From Paenibacillus ottowii (GTDB lineage Bacteria > Bacillota > Bacilli > Paenibacillales > Paenibacillaceae): a stretch of DNA of 64,000 bases. The notes beneath the pieces were generated by a model. That model saw only the letters and a list, made by a program, of their open reading frames with translations. It did not search any database and was not told where the DNA came from. The DNA lies in contig NZ_VIJZ01000004.1 of the NCBI RefSeq assembly GCF_006874425.1, forward strand, positions 434,001-498,000. The letters run 5' to 3'. The position numbers and the translations under genes were made by a program. Shown here one piece after another: positions 1-8,998 of this stretch (position 1 is the stretch's first letter; every line of letters begins with the position of its first letter).

Positions 1-1
1 A

Positions 2-43
2 GGAACTCCTTCAAGTGAGCACAGCAAGGAGCTTCCCCAATGA
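2..43 (+). CDS. C-terminal end of an upstream gene, possibly tepA
   Basis: An open frame enters from the left edge and stops at TGA 41-43, overlapping the ATG of the next gene (ATGA). Only 13 codons are visible, too few to identify a family. In Bacillus the gene before ylzJ-spoIIIE is tepA (a ClpP-like germination/translocation peptidase), so that identity is inferred from gene order alone. The four-base stop/start overlap suggests translational coupling. Confidence 0.4.
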   Translation, partial: GTPSSEHSKELPQ

Positions 44-252
44 CATTGTATACTGTAATGCCGATGGAATTGGTATGGGAGGGAATGTGGAAGGAGGCAG
101 AGGAGCTTGTAGAGGTGCGGGTAAACGGTCTGCTCATGCAGGTACAGCCGCTTGAAAGTCGGCGAGGGATTATTGTAAGGCTGTTGGACTGTCCATTGGA
201 AGCCTACCTCAATCCTCGTTATGGACCAGGTCAGGTTATCGAGTGGTCATAG
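40..252 (+). CDS. ylzJ: YlzJ-like small protein
   Basis: A 70-residue protein starting MTLYTVMPMELVWEG and ending in a conserved-looking stretch with YLNPRYGPGQ. Size, the N-terminal TLYTxMP pattern and position immediately before spoIIIE match the YlzJ-like family of Bacillales, whose function is unknown. The ATG overlaps the stop of the preceding frame, so it is probably translated as the second gene of that operon. There is no signal peptide or membrane segment. I cannot assign a biochemical role. Confidence 0.75.
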   Translation: MTLYTVMPMELVWEGMWKEAEELVEVRVNGLLMQVQPLESRRGIIVRLLDCPLEAYLNPRYGPGQVIEWS

Positions 253-295
253 AAGCTGTCGAATCGTACAGGAATAGGTCATTTACTGCTGAAAA

Positions 296-332
296 AGAAC
301 ATATGTGCGGATAGCGAGTGACGTGGTATAAT
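296..332 (+). promoter_or_regulatory. Extended -10 promoter with LexA-like site before spoIIIE
   Basis: TATAAT at 327-332 is preceded by TGG, an extended -10. At 296-309 lies AGAACATATGTGCG, which differs from the Gram-positive SOS box CGAACATATGTTCG at two positions. It overlaps where the -35 would be. The promoter is fairly clear; LexA binding is a hypothesis. Confidence 0.45.
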
Positions 333-355
333 ATTCTTCTGGGGGGTGACCTTGT

Positions 356-3034
356 ATGTCCAGAAGAAGAAAAAGAAAAAAGAAAGCCATATTTGGTGGA
401 GTTTTAAAATATGAAATTTACGGCATTGTGCTGATTACATTGGCGGTCATTGCGTTGTCGGGTGAAGCGGCAGTCGGTCGGTCGCTATCCAAGATGTTTG
501 GGCTTGTATTGGGGAAATTCTATTTTGTGATCCCCCTGATTGGCATTTATTATGGTCTGATGGTGATGATTCACCGCAAGTGGCCGAACCAGTGGAACTC
601 GCGAAAGACGGGTTTGCTGTTGTTGGTATTTGCCTTTACACTTATGAGTTCTATTTCATCCATGGAGCAGCGTTTAGGTCCGATCAACGCGCTTCAGCCG
701 GGCGGAGTGATGAGCCAGATACATATAGATATGCGTGAGCAGTTACTGTCGCCTGATCAGCAAGGACATACCTCTATGCTGAATAAGGATATTAGCGGGG
801 GCTACGTTGGCGCATTGCAACTTACCGTGCTGTTGTGGCTGTTTGGTCTAACAGGAGCTAAGCTGATCATGATTGTCATGTTCGTCATTTGTTTTATGCT
901 AATGACCCAACTGTCCTATGTGGATTTAGTGCGGATTGTAAAGACCAAGCTGCTGACAGCCGGCGGAAGTGTGCGAAAAAAATGGGCTGGAAAAGCAACT
1001 CCACTTTCTGCATCTAGCAAAGGCAGTGGAAGTAGAAAACCCAAAGCCGAGCCTATTCCTGCCTATGAGGAAGATATGGATGACGATTTTGATGAGATGC
1101 AGCCTCCAGCACGCAAACAGCCAATTTTCTTCCAGTTGTTTGGTCTTAAAAATACAGATAAGGCGGACAAGGAAGAGCAACCTGCCCATGCGGATGAGGA
1201 TGAACAAGATCTTTTATATCAAGCGGACGATGTGCAGCCCCAGTGGAGAAACGGTAACGAGGATGAAGAGATGCCTGACTTGGTCGAGCACACTGAGCAG
1301 GAAGCTTCAATGCCAGTAAAAAGATCACCCATTATTAGGGATTTCTTCGAGCAAGTGAAAAATGAGGAAAGAAGATCAGGGGCTGAACCTGGAGAGTCCC
1401 TGACAGCGGGAGAACTGAACGACTCCATTATTGATGAACCACTGGATCGTAATTTTGAGAATGCTGATGCGGATAAGGGTATGAACGATTCGGCAACAGT
1501 CCAGGGGATATCAGAAGAAGCCCAGGAACAGGCACAGATGATTGCTAGCGGGGGAACAGAAGGGAAAGGCGAAGGCAACAATGTATCTACTCCGGCTCCA
1601 CCGCCGCCTAAGCCGTACAAGCTCCCATCGTTCCGTTTGCTTGCCAAACCACAAAATGCAGGCAAAGGTATGGGGCAAAAGGATTACATGCAGACAGCAC
1701 GCAAGCTGGAAGCGACGCTGGAAAGCTTCGGGGTTCGGGCGAAAGTGCTGGAGGTTGTACGTGGTCCAGCCGTCACACGCTATGAAATACAGCCAGACAT
1801 TGGTGTGAAGGTCAGCCGCATTGTGAGTCTAACGGATGACATTGCGCTTGCGCTTGCTGCAAAGGATATCCGTATGGAGGCACCTATTCCTGGTAAATCC
1901 GCTATAGGGATAGAAGTTCCGAATAATGAAGTTTCTATCGTAACTATGCGTGAGGTCATGGAGACGGCTGTTTTCCAAGAATCGGTTTCCAATTTGTCAA
2001 TTGCATTCGGGCGTGATATTGCAGGACAAACGATTGTTGGCAATTTAGCCAAGATGCCCCATCTGCTTGTGGCTGGAGCTACGGGTTCAGGTAAATCGGT
2101 GTGTATTAATGGCATCATCACGAGTATTTTGTACAAAGCAAAGCCGGATGAGGTAAAATTTCTGATGGTCGATCCCAAAATGGTGGAGTTGAACGTGTAT
2201 AATGGAATCCCCCATTTATTGGCTCCAGTCGTGACTGATCCAAAGCGTGCCTCACTGGCATTGAAGAAAATTGTAGTGGAAATGGAAAAAAGGTACGAGT
2301 TGTTTTCCAAATCAGGCACCCGTAATATTGAGGGCTACAACAATCTGATGAAAGATAACCCGGATGCATTTCTACCTTACATCGTCGTTATTGTGGACGA
2401 GCTGGCAGATTTGATGATGGTTGCTGCAGGAGATGTAGAGGATGCGATTGCGCGACTTGCCCAAATGGCGCGTGCAGCAGGCATCCATCTGATTATTGCA
2501 ACACAAAGACCTTCGGTTGACGTAATTACAGGGGTTATTAAGGCTAATATTCCTTCACGCATTGCCTTCGGCGTTTCCTCGCAGGTGGATTCCCGTACCA
2601 TACTGGATATGGGCGGAGCTGAGAAGCTGCTAGGACGTGGTGACATGCTGTTCATGCCGATGGGAGCCTCCAAGCCAGTCCGTGTTCAGGGAGCGTTTAT
2701 GAGTGATCAGGAAGTGGAGAACATCGTTAACTATGTACGTGAACAGGGTGAAGCGCAGTATGATGAAACGCTAGTGCCGGAGGTGGAAGAGGTATCCACT
2801 GATGCGGATGAAATGTTGGATGAGTTGTATGATCAAGCTGTCAACATCATTTTAGAGGCTAAACAAGCATCCGTTTCACTCCTCCAGCGCCGTATGCGGA
2901 TCGGTTATACACGTGCTGCCCGACTGATTGACTCCATGGAAGCTCGCGGGGTCATCGGTCCTTACGAGGGAAGTAAGCCTCGTGAGGTACTTATCTCAAT
3001 GGAGCAATATCAGCAGAATAAGGTTAGCTCCTGA
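356..3034 (+). CDS. spoIIIE: DNA translocase SpoIIIE/FtsK
   Basis: An 892-residue FtsK/SpoIIIE family DNA pump that moves chromosomal DNA through the division or sporulation septum. Residues about 20-190 contain several hydrophobic segments (membrane anchor). An acidic, low-complexity linker runs to about 440. The motor domain has Walker A GATGSGKS near 574-581 and Walker [11 protein letters not shown] near 676-685. The C-terminal winged-helix gamma domain (about 820-880, with [15 protein letters not shown]) recognises orientation sequences. GGGGGGTGAC lies just before the ATG. The linker is long, and B. subtilis SpoIIIE is shorter (about 787 residues). The gene lies between ylzJ and sleB; the following hairpin isolates it. 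Confidence 0.97.
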   Translation: MSRRRKRKKKAIFGGVLKYEIYGIVLITLAVIALSGEAAVGRSLSKMFGLVLGKFYFVIPLIGIYYGLMVMIHRKWPNQWNSRKTGLLLLVFAFTLMSSISSMEQRLGPINALQPGGVMSQIHIDMREQLLSPDQQGHTSMLNKDISGGYVGALQLTVLLWLFGLTGAKLIMIVMFVICFMLMTQLSYVDLVRIVKTKLLTAGGSVRKKWAGKATPLSASSKGSGSRKPKAEPIPAYEEDMDDDFDEMQPPARKQPIFFQLFGLKNTDKADKEEQPAHADEDEQDLLYQADDVQPQWRNGNEDEEMPDLVEHTEQEASMPVKRSPIIRDFFEQVKNEERRSGAEPGESLTAGELNDSIIDEPLDRNFENADADKGMNDSATVQGISEEAQEQAQMIASGGTEGKGEGNNVSTPAPPPPKPYKLPSFRLLAKPQNAGKGMGQKDYMQTARKLEATLESFGVRAKVLEVVRGPAVTRYEIQPDIGVKVSRIVSLTDDIALALAAKDIRMEAPIPGKSAIGIEVPNNEVSIVTMREVMETAVFQESVSNLSIAFGRDIAGQTIVGNLAKMPHLLVAGATGSGKSVCINGIITSILYKAKPDEVKFLMVDPKMVELNVYNGIPHLLAPVVTDPKRASLALKKIVVEMEKRYELFSKSGTRNIEGYNNLMKDNPDAFLPYIVVIVDELADLMMVAAGDVEDAIARLAQMARAAGIHLIIATQRPSVDVITGVIKANIPSRIAFGVSSQVDSRTILDMGGAEKLLGRGDMLFMPMGASKPVRVQGAFMSDQEVENIVNYVREQGEAQYDETLVPEVEEVSTDADEMLDELYDQAVNIILEAKQASVSLLQRRMRIGYTRAARLIDSMEARGVIGPYEGSKPREVLISMEQYQQNKVSS

Positions 3035-3060
3035 GCATTATCTTTATCAGCATTTCATTT

Positions 3061-3129
3061 AAACGCTGTTTGTACGCATGATGGGTTGTTTAAATTTGAC
3101 AACTCCATGTACGCAAATAGCGTTTTTTT
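3061..3129 (+). terminator. Intrinsic terminator after spoIIIE
   Basis: Imperfect long inverted repeat (AAACGCTGTTTG at 3061 against CAAATAGCG near 3120) with an inner GTTGT/GACAAC hairpin, followed by seven T residues. Confidence 0.75.
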
Positions 3130-3181
3130 CTGTTGTTTTTTTGAGGTGCGGGCCTGCCTGCTGAAAGAAGATTAAAAGGGT

Positions 3182-3211
3182 GAATAGCTTCTAGCGGAGC
3201 TTGTCATAATA
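3182..3211 (+). promoter_or_regulatory. Sigma-G-type promoter of sleB
   Basis: GAATA at 3182-3186 and CATAATA at 3205-3211, 18 bp apart, fit the known forespore consensus GHATR-18-CATWHTA at every position. sleB is a sigma-G gene in B. subtilis, so motif and gene agree. The ATG of sleB is about 50 bp downstream. Confidence 0.75.
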
Positions 3212-3259
3212 AACGTAGCCATCCTGTTAATCCCACAAAAGAAAGGTAGAGCACAGCAT

Positions 3260-4096
3260 ATGAAAAAGACAATGGTCTGGATTTGCACGGGTATCCTCGC
3301 AGCTTCGGCTATTACGTACACAGGACTTTTTAAACATGACTCTGTACAGCAACAAGCAGAGTCGCTGAGCACACAGCAAAAAGTACAAGCAGCACAGCCT
3401 GTTCAGCCGACATTCAGTTCAGAAGCGGTTGATTTTGGCTCTTATGGACAGGATGTATATGAGCTGCAATCACGATTGAAGTTGCTGGGTTTTTTTGGCG
3501 GGACAGTGGACAGCAATTTTGGTAGCAGTACGCTAACGGCTGTCAAGGGTTTTCAAAAGGAATTTGGTATCAAACCCGATGGAGTAGTTGGTGCGAAAAC
3601 CAAATTAAAGCTGGTGAACGCTACTCCTCACTGGAAGCCAACAGAAACGCCGATGCATCGTAAAAACCAAGGTTCTGATCAGGGTCAGGCAGCCAATAAT
3701 AATAATGATGAAACGATGGGATCGGCCAATACCATGGGACTATCCGAAAACGATCTTAAAATCATGGCCAATGCGGTCTATGGTGAATCGCGCGGCGAGC
3801 CATTTGAAGGACAAGTGGCCGTAGCGGCTGTAATTTTGAACAGGGTCAAGTCGCCCAGTTTTCCAAATACACCGTCTGGAGTGATTTTTCAGCCGGGTGC
3901 TTTCACTGCTGTAGCAGACGGCCAAATTTGGCTCACGCCGAATGAGACTGCGCAAAAGGCAGTGCGCCAAGCTCTTAACGGCTGGGACCCAAGTGGAGGA
4001 TGCCTCTATTATTTTAACCCTAAGACAGCCACCTCCAAATGGATTTGGAGCCGTCCGCAGGTAAAAACCATTGGGGAACATATTTTCTGCATGTAA
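3260..4096 (+). CDS. sleB: Spore cortex-lytic enzyme SleB
   Basis: A 278-residue SleB lytic transglycosylase, which degrades cortex peptidoglycan during germination. Residues 5-22 form a signal peptide or anchor. A peptidoglycan-binding domain follows (about 60-118, YGQDVYELQSRLKLLGFF and FQKEFGIKPDGVVG), then a linker, then the hydrolase-2 domain (about 160-278) with NAVYGESRGE, where E176 is the expected catalytic acid. It ends HIFCM. RBS GAAAGG precedes ATG 3260. B. subtilis sleB is followed by ypeB, its stabilising partner; here the next gene is a peptidase homologue and a terminator intervenes, so ypeB is not adjacent. The upstream sigma-G motif supports forespore expression. Confidence 0.95.
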   Translation: MKKTMVWICTGILAASAITYTGLFKHDSVQQQAESLSTQQKVQAAQPVQPTFSSEAVDFGSYGQDVYELQSRLKLLGFFGGTVDSNFGSSTLTAVKGFQKEFGIKPDGVVGAKTKLKLVNATPHWKPTETPMHRKNQGSDQGQAANNNNDETMGSANTMGLSENDLKIMANAVYGESRGEPFEGQVAVAAVILNRVKSPSFPNTPSGVIFQPGAFTAVADGQIWLTPNETAQKAVRQALNGWDPSGGCLYYFNPKTATSKWIWSRPQVKTIGEHIFCM

Positions 4097-4099
4097 AAA

Positions 4100-4145
4100 C
4101 GCCGAAGCAGCCGGGAGCTTGTCTCCGGTTGCTTCTTGGCTTTTG
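4100..4145 (+). terminator. Terminator after sleB
   Basis: GCCGAAGCAGCCGGGAG pairs with CTCCGGTTGCTTCTTGGC, followed by TTTTG. Confidence 0.75.
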
Positions 4146-4257
4146 CATGGTTAGAATAAAGATTGGTACACTTTACCTCTTTACAGGGAAAAGACGTACA
4201 GCAGCTAATGCTAATCAAAGGCTAGACGCAAATTGACGTCACAAAGGAGTTTTGGAC

Positions 4258-5538
4258 TTGAACAAAACAGGTTTCGAGCGTGGCACACGCAGACAACTGA
4301 GAATTCATGTACTGCCGACCAAGCGCTTTAAGACGTTCGCTATATCGTTGTATGTAGGTACTCCGCTACGTGAGGAAACTGTAACTCGTGTGGGATTGGT
4401 ACCTTTCGTTCTGCGACGGGGTACAGCATCGTATCCGCAGACTACACAATTCAGAGAACAGCTAGAGCAATTGTATGGTGCGGGTTTTGGATTCGATGTA
4501 TACAAACGTGGGGATTATCAGATCGTACAATTTCGCATGGATACGATTAATGACAGTTTTGTAAGCAGCTCAGATAGTTTACTGGATCGTTCTTTTGCTT
4601 TCCTGGGAGAAGTTCTGACGAAGCCTGCAGTGGAAAACGGCGTATTTCAGTCAGGATATGTACAGCAGGAGCGAGAAAATGTTCGTAAGAAGCTGGAATC
4701 TATAGTTAACGATAAAATACGTTATGCTGGGGAGCGTTGTTTGGAGGAGATGTGCAAGGATGAGCCTTATCGTCTGCATCCTCTTGGTCAACGATCTGAT
4801 CTGGACAGCATAAATGCACAAAATCTGTACGAGGCTTATGGAGAATGGTTGAATAATGCCAGTATGGATTTATACGTTGTGGGAGATACCACGCTGGAAG
4901 AAGTTGAAAAGTTTGTTGATCGCTATTTTGAATTAAACCGCGTGGCGGAAACGGGATATGTACCTGAGCAGCCCAAATCAGTAGAACGTGATGTTCAAAC
5001 CATAGTAGAGCGTCTGGATGTGAACCAAGGCAAGCTCAACATGGGACTACGTACTCCGATTACGTATGGTGATGAACGTTATGCTTCTGCCCTGATGTAC
5101 AATGGCATTCTGGGTGGGTATCCGCATTCAAAACTGTTTGTCAATGTAAGGGAGAAGGAGAGTTTGGCGTATTATGCTTCGTCGCGGTATGACGGGCATA
5201 AAGGCATTGGCACAATACAATCCGGTATCGAAATTCCTAATTATGAAAAGGCGGTAACTATCATCCGCAAGCAACTGGAAGATACGCAAAATGGAACGAT
5301 TACCGAGCTGGAAATGACCCAAACGCAGGCGATGATACGCAACTTGCTTAAGGAAATGCAGGACTCCGCTTTTGAAATGATTGCCTATGATTTTAACAGA
5401 CAGCTTTCCGGCAAAGAGCGGACGGTAGAGGAGCTGCTGAGCCAGGTGGAGGCGGTCAAGGTGCACGATGTTCAGGATGCCGCCCGGACGTTCCGACTGG
5501 ACACTATATATTTCTTGAGAGACCAGAAGGGGGAATAG
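4258..5538 (+). CDS. ymfF: M16-family peptidase-like protein YmfF (no zinc motif)
   Basis: A 426-residue M16B (insulinase/processing peptidase) fold protein. It lacks the HxxEH zinc motif at the expected N-terminal position and so should be the non-catalytic partner of the next gene's product; such active/inactive pairs are usual in M16B. The C-terminal half carries the family's paired lobe (YNGILGGYPHSKLFVNVRE and SLAYYASSRYDG). I place the start at TTG 4258, eight bases after AAAGGAG; TTG 4252 is too close to that site. It is followed two bases later by ymfH with its own RBS. The pair begins the ymfF-H-I-J cluster conserved in Bacillus. Confidence 0.9.
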   Translation: MNKTGFERGTRRQLRIHVLPTKRFKTFAISLYVGTPLREETVTRVGLVPFVLRRGTASYPQTTQFREQLEQLYGAGFGFDVYKRGDYQIVQFRMDTINDSFVSSSDSLLDRSFAFLGEVLTKPAVENGVFQSGYVQQERENVRKKLESIVNDKIRYAGERCLEEMCKDEPYRLHPLGQRSDLDSINAQNLYEAYGEWLNNASMDLYVVGDTTLEEVEKFVDRYFELNRVAETGYVPEQPKSVERDVQTIVERLDVNQGKLNMGLRTPITYGDERYASALMYNGILGGYPHSKLFVNVREKESLAYYASSRYDGHKGIGTIQSGIEIPNYEKAVTIIRKQLEDTQNGTITELEMTQTQAMIRNLLKEMQDSAFEMIAYDFNRQLSGKERTVEELLSQVEAVKVHDVQDAARTFRLDTIYFLRDQKGE

Positions 5539-5540
5539 CG

Positions 5541-6821
5541 TTGGAGCATATATCGTATGAGCACCTGCAGGAGACGCTGTACTATGAAGTAATGGATAAT
5601 GGTCTACACGTGTATGTGTTGCCCAAACCGGGATTTCAGAAGACGTATGCCACATTTGCGACTAAATACGGCTCGGTTGATAATCATTTCCGGGTGGAAG
5701 GTCAACAGCCCGTTAAAGTGCCGGATGGCATAGCCCATTTCTTGGAGCATAAAATGTTTGAAGAGCCTGAAGGAGATATTTTTGCTACCTTTTCCTCTAA
5801 TGGAGCATCGGCGAATGCATTTACGAGCTTTGATCAGACCGTATATCTGTTTTCGGCAACCGAACGAATCCAAGAAAATTTGACGACACTAGTCAATTTT
5901 GTTCAGCATCCTTACTTTACAGATGAAAATGTGGAGAAGGAAAAAGGCATTATCGGTCAGGAAATCAATATGTATGAAGATAACCCCGACTGGCGGAGTT
6001 ACTTTGGTCTGATTGAGGCATTGTACAAGGTTCATCCGGTGCATATTGATATCGCAGGTACTGTTCAATCCATCAGTACGATTACGAAGGAAACACTATA
6101 TAGTTGCTATGAAGCTTTTTACCATCCGAGCAATATGATTCTTTTTGTAGTGGGTGGAGTGGACCCAGCCGAAGTCATCGAATTGGTGCGTAATAATCAG
6201 GCGAAAAAGGACTATAAGCCGCAGGGAGAGATCGAGCGGATTTTCGATGAAGAACCCACGACAGTTGCAGAACCGCGTCGTGAGGTAAAGCTGGCTGTTT
6301 CTTTGCCAAAGCTACTTTTTGGATTCAAGGAGGCTGAAGTAGGTCTAACAGGAGAAGCGTTGCTCCGTCATGATCTGGAATCCAAGCTGATGCTTGATCT
6401 CTTGTTTGGCTCCAGCACACAGCTATATCAGAAGCTCTACGATGAAGATCTGATTTCGGATAGTTTTGGCCACGAGTACAACAGCACGCAACAGTATGCA
6501 TTTTCTGCGATCGGCGGGGATACCAAAGATCCTGATCGGCTGTTGGCTAGGATACGAGAAGAGGTAGAATCTATTCAGAAACAGGGTTTTACAGCAGAAC
6601 ATTTTGAACGAGCACGCAAAAAGAAGATCGGCGGTTATTTACGAACCCTCAATTCTCCTGAAAATATTGCGCATGAGTTTACAAGACATCGCTTCCGCGG
6701 CAGTGACTTTTTCCAGCTGCTTCCGGTTTATGAAAGTATCACGCTTGAGGATGTAAACCGCCGTCTGAGAGATCATATACAGTGGGATCAAATGGCAATA
6801 TCGCTGGTGGTGAGTCCGTAA
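5541..6821 (+). CDS. ymfH: M16-family zinc peptidase YmfH
   Basis: A 426-residue M16B metallopeptidase. The inverted zinc motif is HFLEH at residues 66-70 (H66, E69, H70), with the downstream glutamate expected in the NVEKEKGIIGQEINMYED segment. With YmfF it should form the active two-chain peptidase. Natural substrates in Bacillales are not established; related pairs process bacteriocins and other peptides. Start TTG 5541 lies eight bases after AGGGGG. The stop overlaps the ATG of ymfI (TAATG), so the genes are probably co-translated. Confidence 0.93.
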   Translation: MEHISYEHLQETLYYEVMDNGLHVYVLPKPGFQKTYATFATKYGSVDNHFRVEGQQPVKVPDGIAHFLEHKMFEEPEGDIFATFSSNGASANAFTSFDQTVYLFSATERIQENLTTLVNFVQHPYFTDENVEKEKGIIGQEINMYEDNPDWRSYFGLIEALYKVHPVHIDIAGTVQSISTITKETLYSCYEAFYHPSNMILFVVGGVDPAEVIELVRNNQAKKDYKPQGEIERIFDEEPTTVAEPRREVKLAVSLPKLLFGFKEAEVGLTGEALLRHDLESKLMLDLLFGSSTQLYQKLYDEDLISDSFGHEYNSTQQYAFSAIGGDTKDPDRLLARIREEVESIQKQGFTAEHFERARKKKIGGYLRTLNSPENIAHEFTRHRFRGSDFFQLLPVYESITLEDVNRRLRDHIQWDQMAISLVVSP

Positions 6822-7609
6822 TGTCTAGGGAGAGGAAACCGTTGACCACCGAGGGCGGAGAATTAAAGGCTATTGGCGATACGACTGTGCTGATTACAGG
6901 AGCAAGTGGTGGAATTGGTGCGGCTATTGCCGAGCGTTTTGCAGCAGTAGGGATGAATGTGGTCATTCACTACATGAAGTCCCATGAAAAAGCAAATGAA
7001 GTTGCCCGTCGTTGCATGGCTTATTCGGGCAAGGTAATGACTGTGTCTGCCGATCTGCGGAGTAAGGAGCAGATTGAACGCATGCGGGAAAAACTGGAAA
7101 ATCACGGAATGAAGCCGGATATTCTTGTGAATAATGCTGGAGTGTCCCATTATGGGCTACTTACAGATGTTTCGGAAGAGGAATGGGACGCAGTGATGGC
7201 CGTGAATGTTAAGGGAACTTTTTTGTGTACACAGGTCTTTATGCCGCATATGATTTCCCAACGCTATGGTCGTATTGTAAATGTTTCATCCGTATGGGGC
7301 ATATGTGGAGCTTCGTGCGAGGTATTGTACTCCACGACCAAGGGAGGCATTAACGCTTTCACCAAGGCGCTGGCTCAAGAGGTCGCTCCTTCTGGCGTAA
7401 CAGTGAATGCTGTGGCTCCAGGGGCGGTAGACACGTCGATGTTAGATCATTTGGATGCAGGCGAAATTAACAGTTTGGAAGAAGACATCCCTGCCGGACG
7501 ATTGGCACGACCTGATGAAATATCATCTCTGGTTTATTTTCTTGCGCTTCCTGAGTCAGGTTATATTAATGGGCAGGTCATAAGTCCTAATGGAGGATGG
7601 GTGACTTAA
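6821..7609 (+). CDS. ymfI: SDR-family oxidoreductase YmfI (FabG-like)
   Basis: A 262-residue classical short-chain dehydrogenase. It has the NAD(P)-binding TGASGGIG near the N-terminus, NNAGVSHYG, an SSVWG catalytic serine segment, and YSTTKGG carrying the YxxxK catalytic pair. It resembles 3-oxoacyl-ACP reductase, but its position in the ymfF-ymfK cluster points to YmfI, whose physiological substrate is unknown. ATG 6821 shares one base with the ymfH stop and has GGTGGTGAG upstream; an earlier in-frame ATG at 6782 lies inside ymfH and is unlikely. Confidence 0.9.
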   Translation: MSRERKPLTTEGGELKAIGDTTVLITGASGGIGAAIAERFAAVGMNVVIHYMKSHEKANEVARRCMAYSGKVMTVSADLRSKEQIERMREKLENHGMKPDILVNNAGVSHYGLLTDVSEEEWDAVMAVNVKGTFLCTQVFMPHMISQRYGRIVNVSSVWGICGASCEVLYSTTKGGINAFTKALAQEVAPSGVTVNAVAPGAVDTSMLDHLDAGEINSLEEDIPAGRLARPDEISSLVYFLALPESGYINGQVISPNGGWVT

Positions 7610-7711
7610 GAGAGGTAGCGTTTGGAGGAATCCACCAGTATAGTAAGCGTCTGTGAAGAGCATATTACAACTGTTGATTTTAAATCTGAATCATCTAAGG
7701 AGGATTTAAGC

Positions 7712-7966
7712 ATGTCAACAGTTGTTCAGAATTTTGATGTTTGGAAAAAGTTTCTTGGTCAGCGTGTAGAGCAAGCAGAGAAGCTGGGAATCAGTCAAGA
7801 TACCATTGCGGAGCTTGCTTACGAAATCGGTGATTTTCTGGATGAGAAGGTCGATCCAGCCAACCACTCCAACCGCGCACTGAAAGAACTGTGGGGAGTT
7901 GCCGATGAGGACGAGCGTCACACCATCGCCCGGCTAATGGTTAAATTGGCCAAGAGCAACGCATAA
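7712..7966 (+). CDS. ymfJ: DUF3243 protein YmfJ
   Basis: An 84-residue soluble, probably helical protein of the DUF3243 family, function unknown. The start is ATG 7712, preceded by AAGGAGGATTTAAGC, an excellent RBS. An in-frame start further upstream (7622) would add 30 residues without family similarity. It ends ARLMVKLAKSNA and is followed at once by a terminator, closing the ymfF-J unit. Confidence 0.88.
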   Translation: MSTVVQNFDVWKKFLGQRVEQAEKLGISQDTIAELAYEIGDFLDEKVDPANHSNRALKELWGVADEDERHTIARLMVKLAKSNA

Positions 7967-7981
7967 GCAGGAACCAACATG

Positions 7982-8008
7982 AAAAGCTCCCTTTTTGGGG
8001 GCTTTTCT
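7982..8008 (+). terminator. Terminator after ymfJ
   Basis: AAAAGCTCCC, loop of five T, GGGGGCTTTTCT. Confidence 0.85.
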
Positions 8009-8113
8009 GTAATGGTTACAGAGCTGTTCTTGTAATTCCATTCTAATTTATATATCATAAACGTGATTGAGGCTTACAACACAATGCAGCCTATCAAATT
8101 TCAATATTTGGTT

Positions 8114-8143
8114 TTGTCGAATGATGCTATCTTATGATACAAT
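8114..8143 (+). promoter_or_regulatory. Sigma-A promoter of ymfK with 0A-box-like overlap
   Basis: TTGTCG (8114-8119), 18-bp spacer, TACAAT (8138-8143), with TGA before the -10 (extended). TGTCGAA at 8116-8122 matches the Spo0A box core and overlaps the -35, as in Spo0A-activated sigma-A promoters. Spo0A control is inference. Confidence 0.6.
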
Positions 8144-8194
8144 AATGCTTTGATTTGGCATTGTTGACGGTTTGAATGTGAATGAGGTGCTAAG

Positions 8195-8968
8195 GTGACG
8201 GAAGAGATGAAACAGTGGTACATGGAATACAAGATACATAAAAATCGACCCGGACTGCTGGGGGACATTGCTTCCATGCTTGGTATTCTGGGGGTTAATA
8301 TACTGACGATTAACGGTGTTGAAGGCGAGAGACGTGGGATGCTCCTCGAAACAGATGATGACGAGAAAATACGCATTCTTGGCGATACGTTAAAAAAAGC
8401 CAGCAACATTACAGTCACGGCCTTACGTGCTCCGAGACTGGTCGATATATTGGCAGTAAGACACGGCCGTTATATCGATCGCGATTCGGATGATCGTAAA
8501 ACTTTTCGCTTTACACGCGATGAGCTTGGGTTGCTGGTCGATTTTTTGGGTGAAGTATTAAAGAGGGATGGCAATCAAGTCATTGGCCTTCGCGGAATGC
8601 CGCGCGTTGGTAAAACGGAATCCATTATTGCCAGTAGCGTATGTGCAATGAAGCGATGGACTTTTGTGTCGTCAACGTTATTACGACAGACGGTACGCAG
8701 TCAGCTTTCTGAGGAAGAAATGAATCCTAATAATGTGTTTATTATTGACGGCATTGTGAGTACAATTCGCTCAAATGAGAGACATTATCACCTGCTTCAA
8801 GAAATCATGAGCATGCCAAGTACCAAAGTGATTGAGCATCCTGATGTATTTGTGCGTGAATCAGGATACAGCTTTGACGACTTCAATATCATTATTGAAC
8901 TTCGTAATAATCCGGCTGAGGAAATTATTTATGATACCTTTACAGCCAGTTATACAGAAGATCTTTAA
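8195..8968 (+). CDS. ymfK: DUF3388 protein YmfK
   Basis: A 257-residue protein. Residues about 8-75 look like an ACT-type regulatory domain (HKNRPGLLGDIASMLGILGVNILTI). The rest is the DUF3388 region, with a P-loop-like GLRGMPRVGKTES and an aspartate-rich FIIDGIVS that could be Walker A and B equivalents. Function is unknown. GTG 8195 follows GAGGTG by five bases; ATG 8207 is an alternative start. It is followed 30 bases later by rodZ, as in Bacillus. Confidence 0.85.
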   Translation: MTEEMKQWYMEYKIHKNRPGLLGDIASMLGILGVNILTINGVEGERRGMLLETDDDEKIRILGDTLKKASNITVTALRAPRLVDILAVRHGRYIDRDSDDRKTFRFTRDELGLLVDFLGEVLKRDGNQVIGLRGMPRVGKTESIIASSVCAMKRWTFVSSTLLRQTVRSQLSEEEMNPNNVFIIDGIVSTIRSNERHYHLLQEIMSMPSTKVIEHPDVFVRESGYSFDDFNIIIELRNNPAEEIIYDTFTASYTEDL

Positions 8969-8998
8969 ATAAGTGTAATTACACAAGGAGATGATGAC

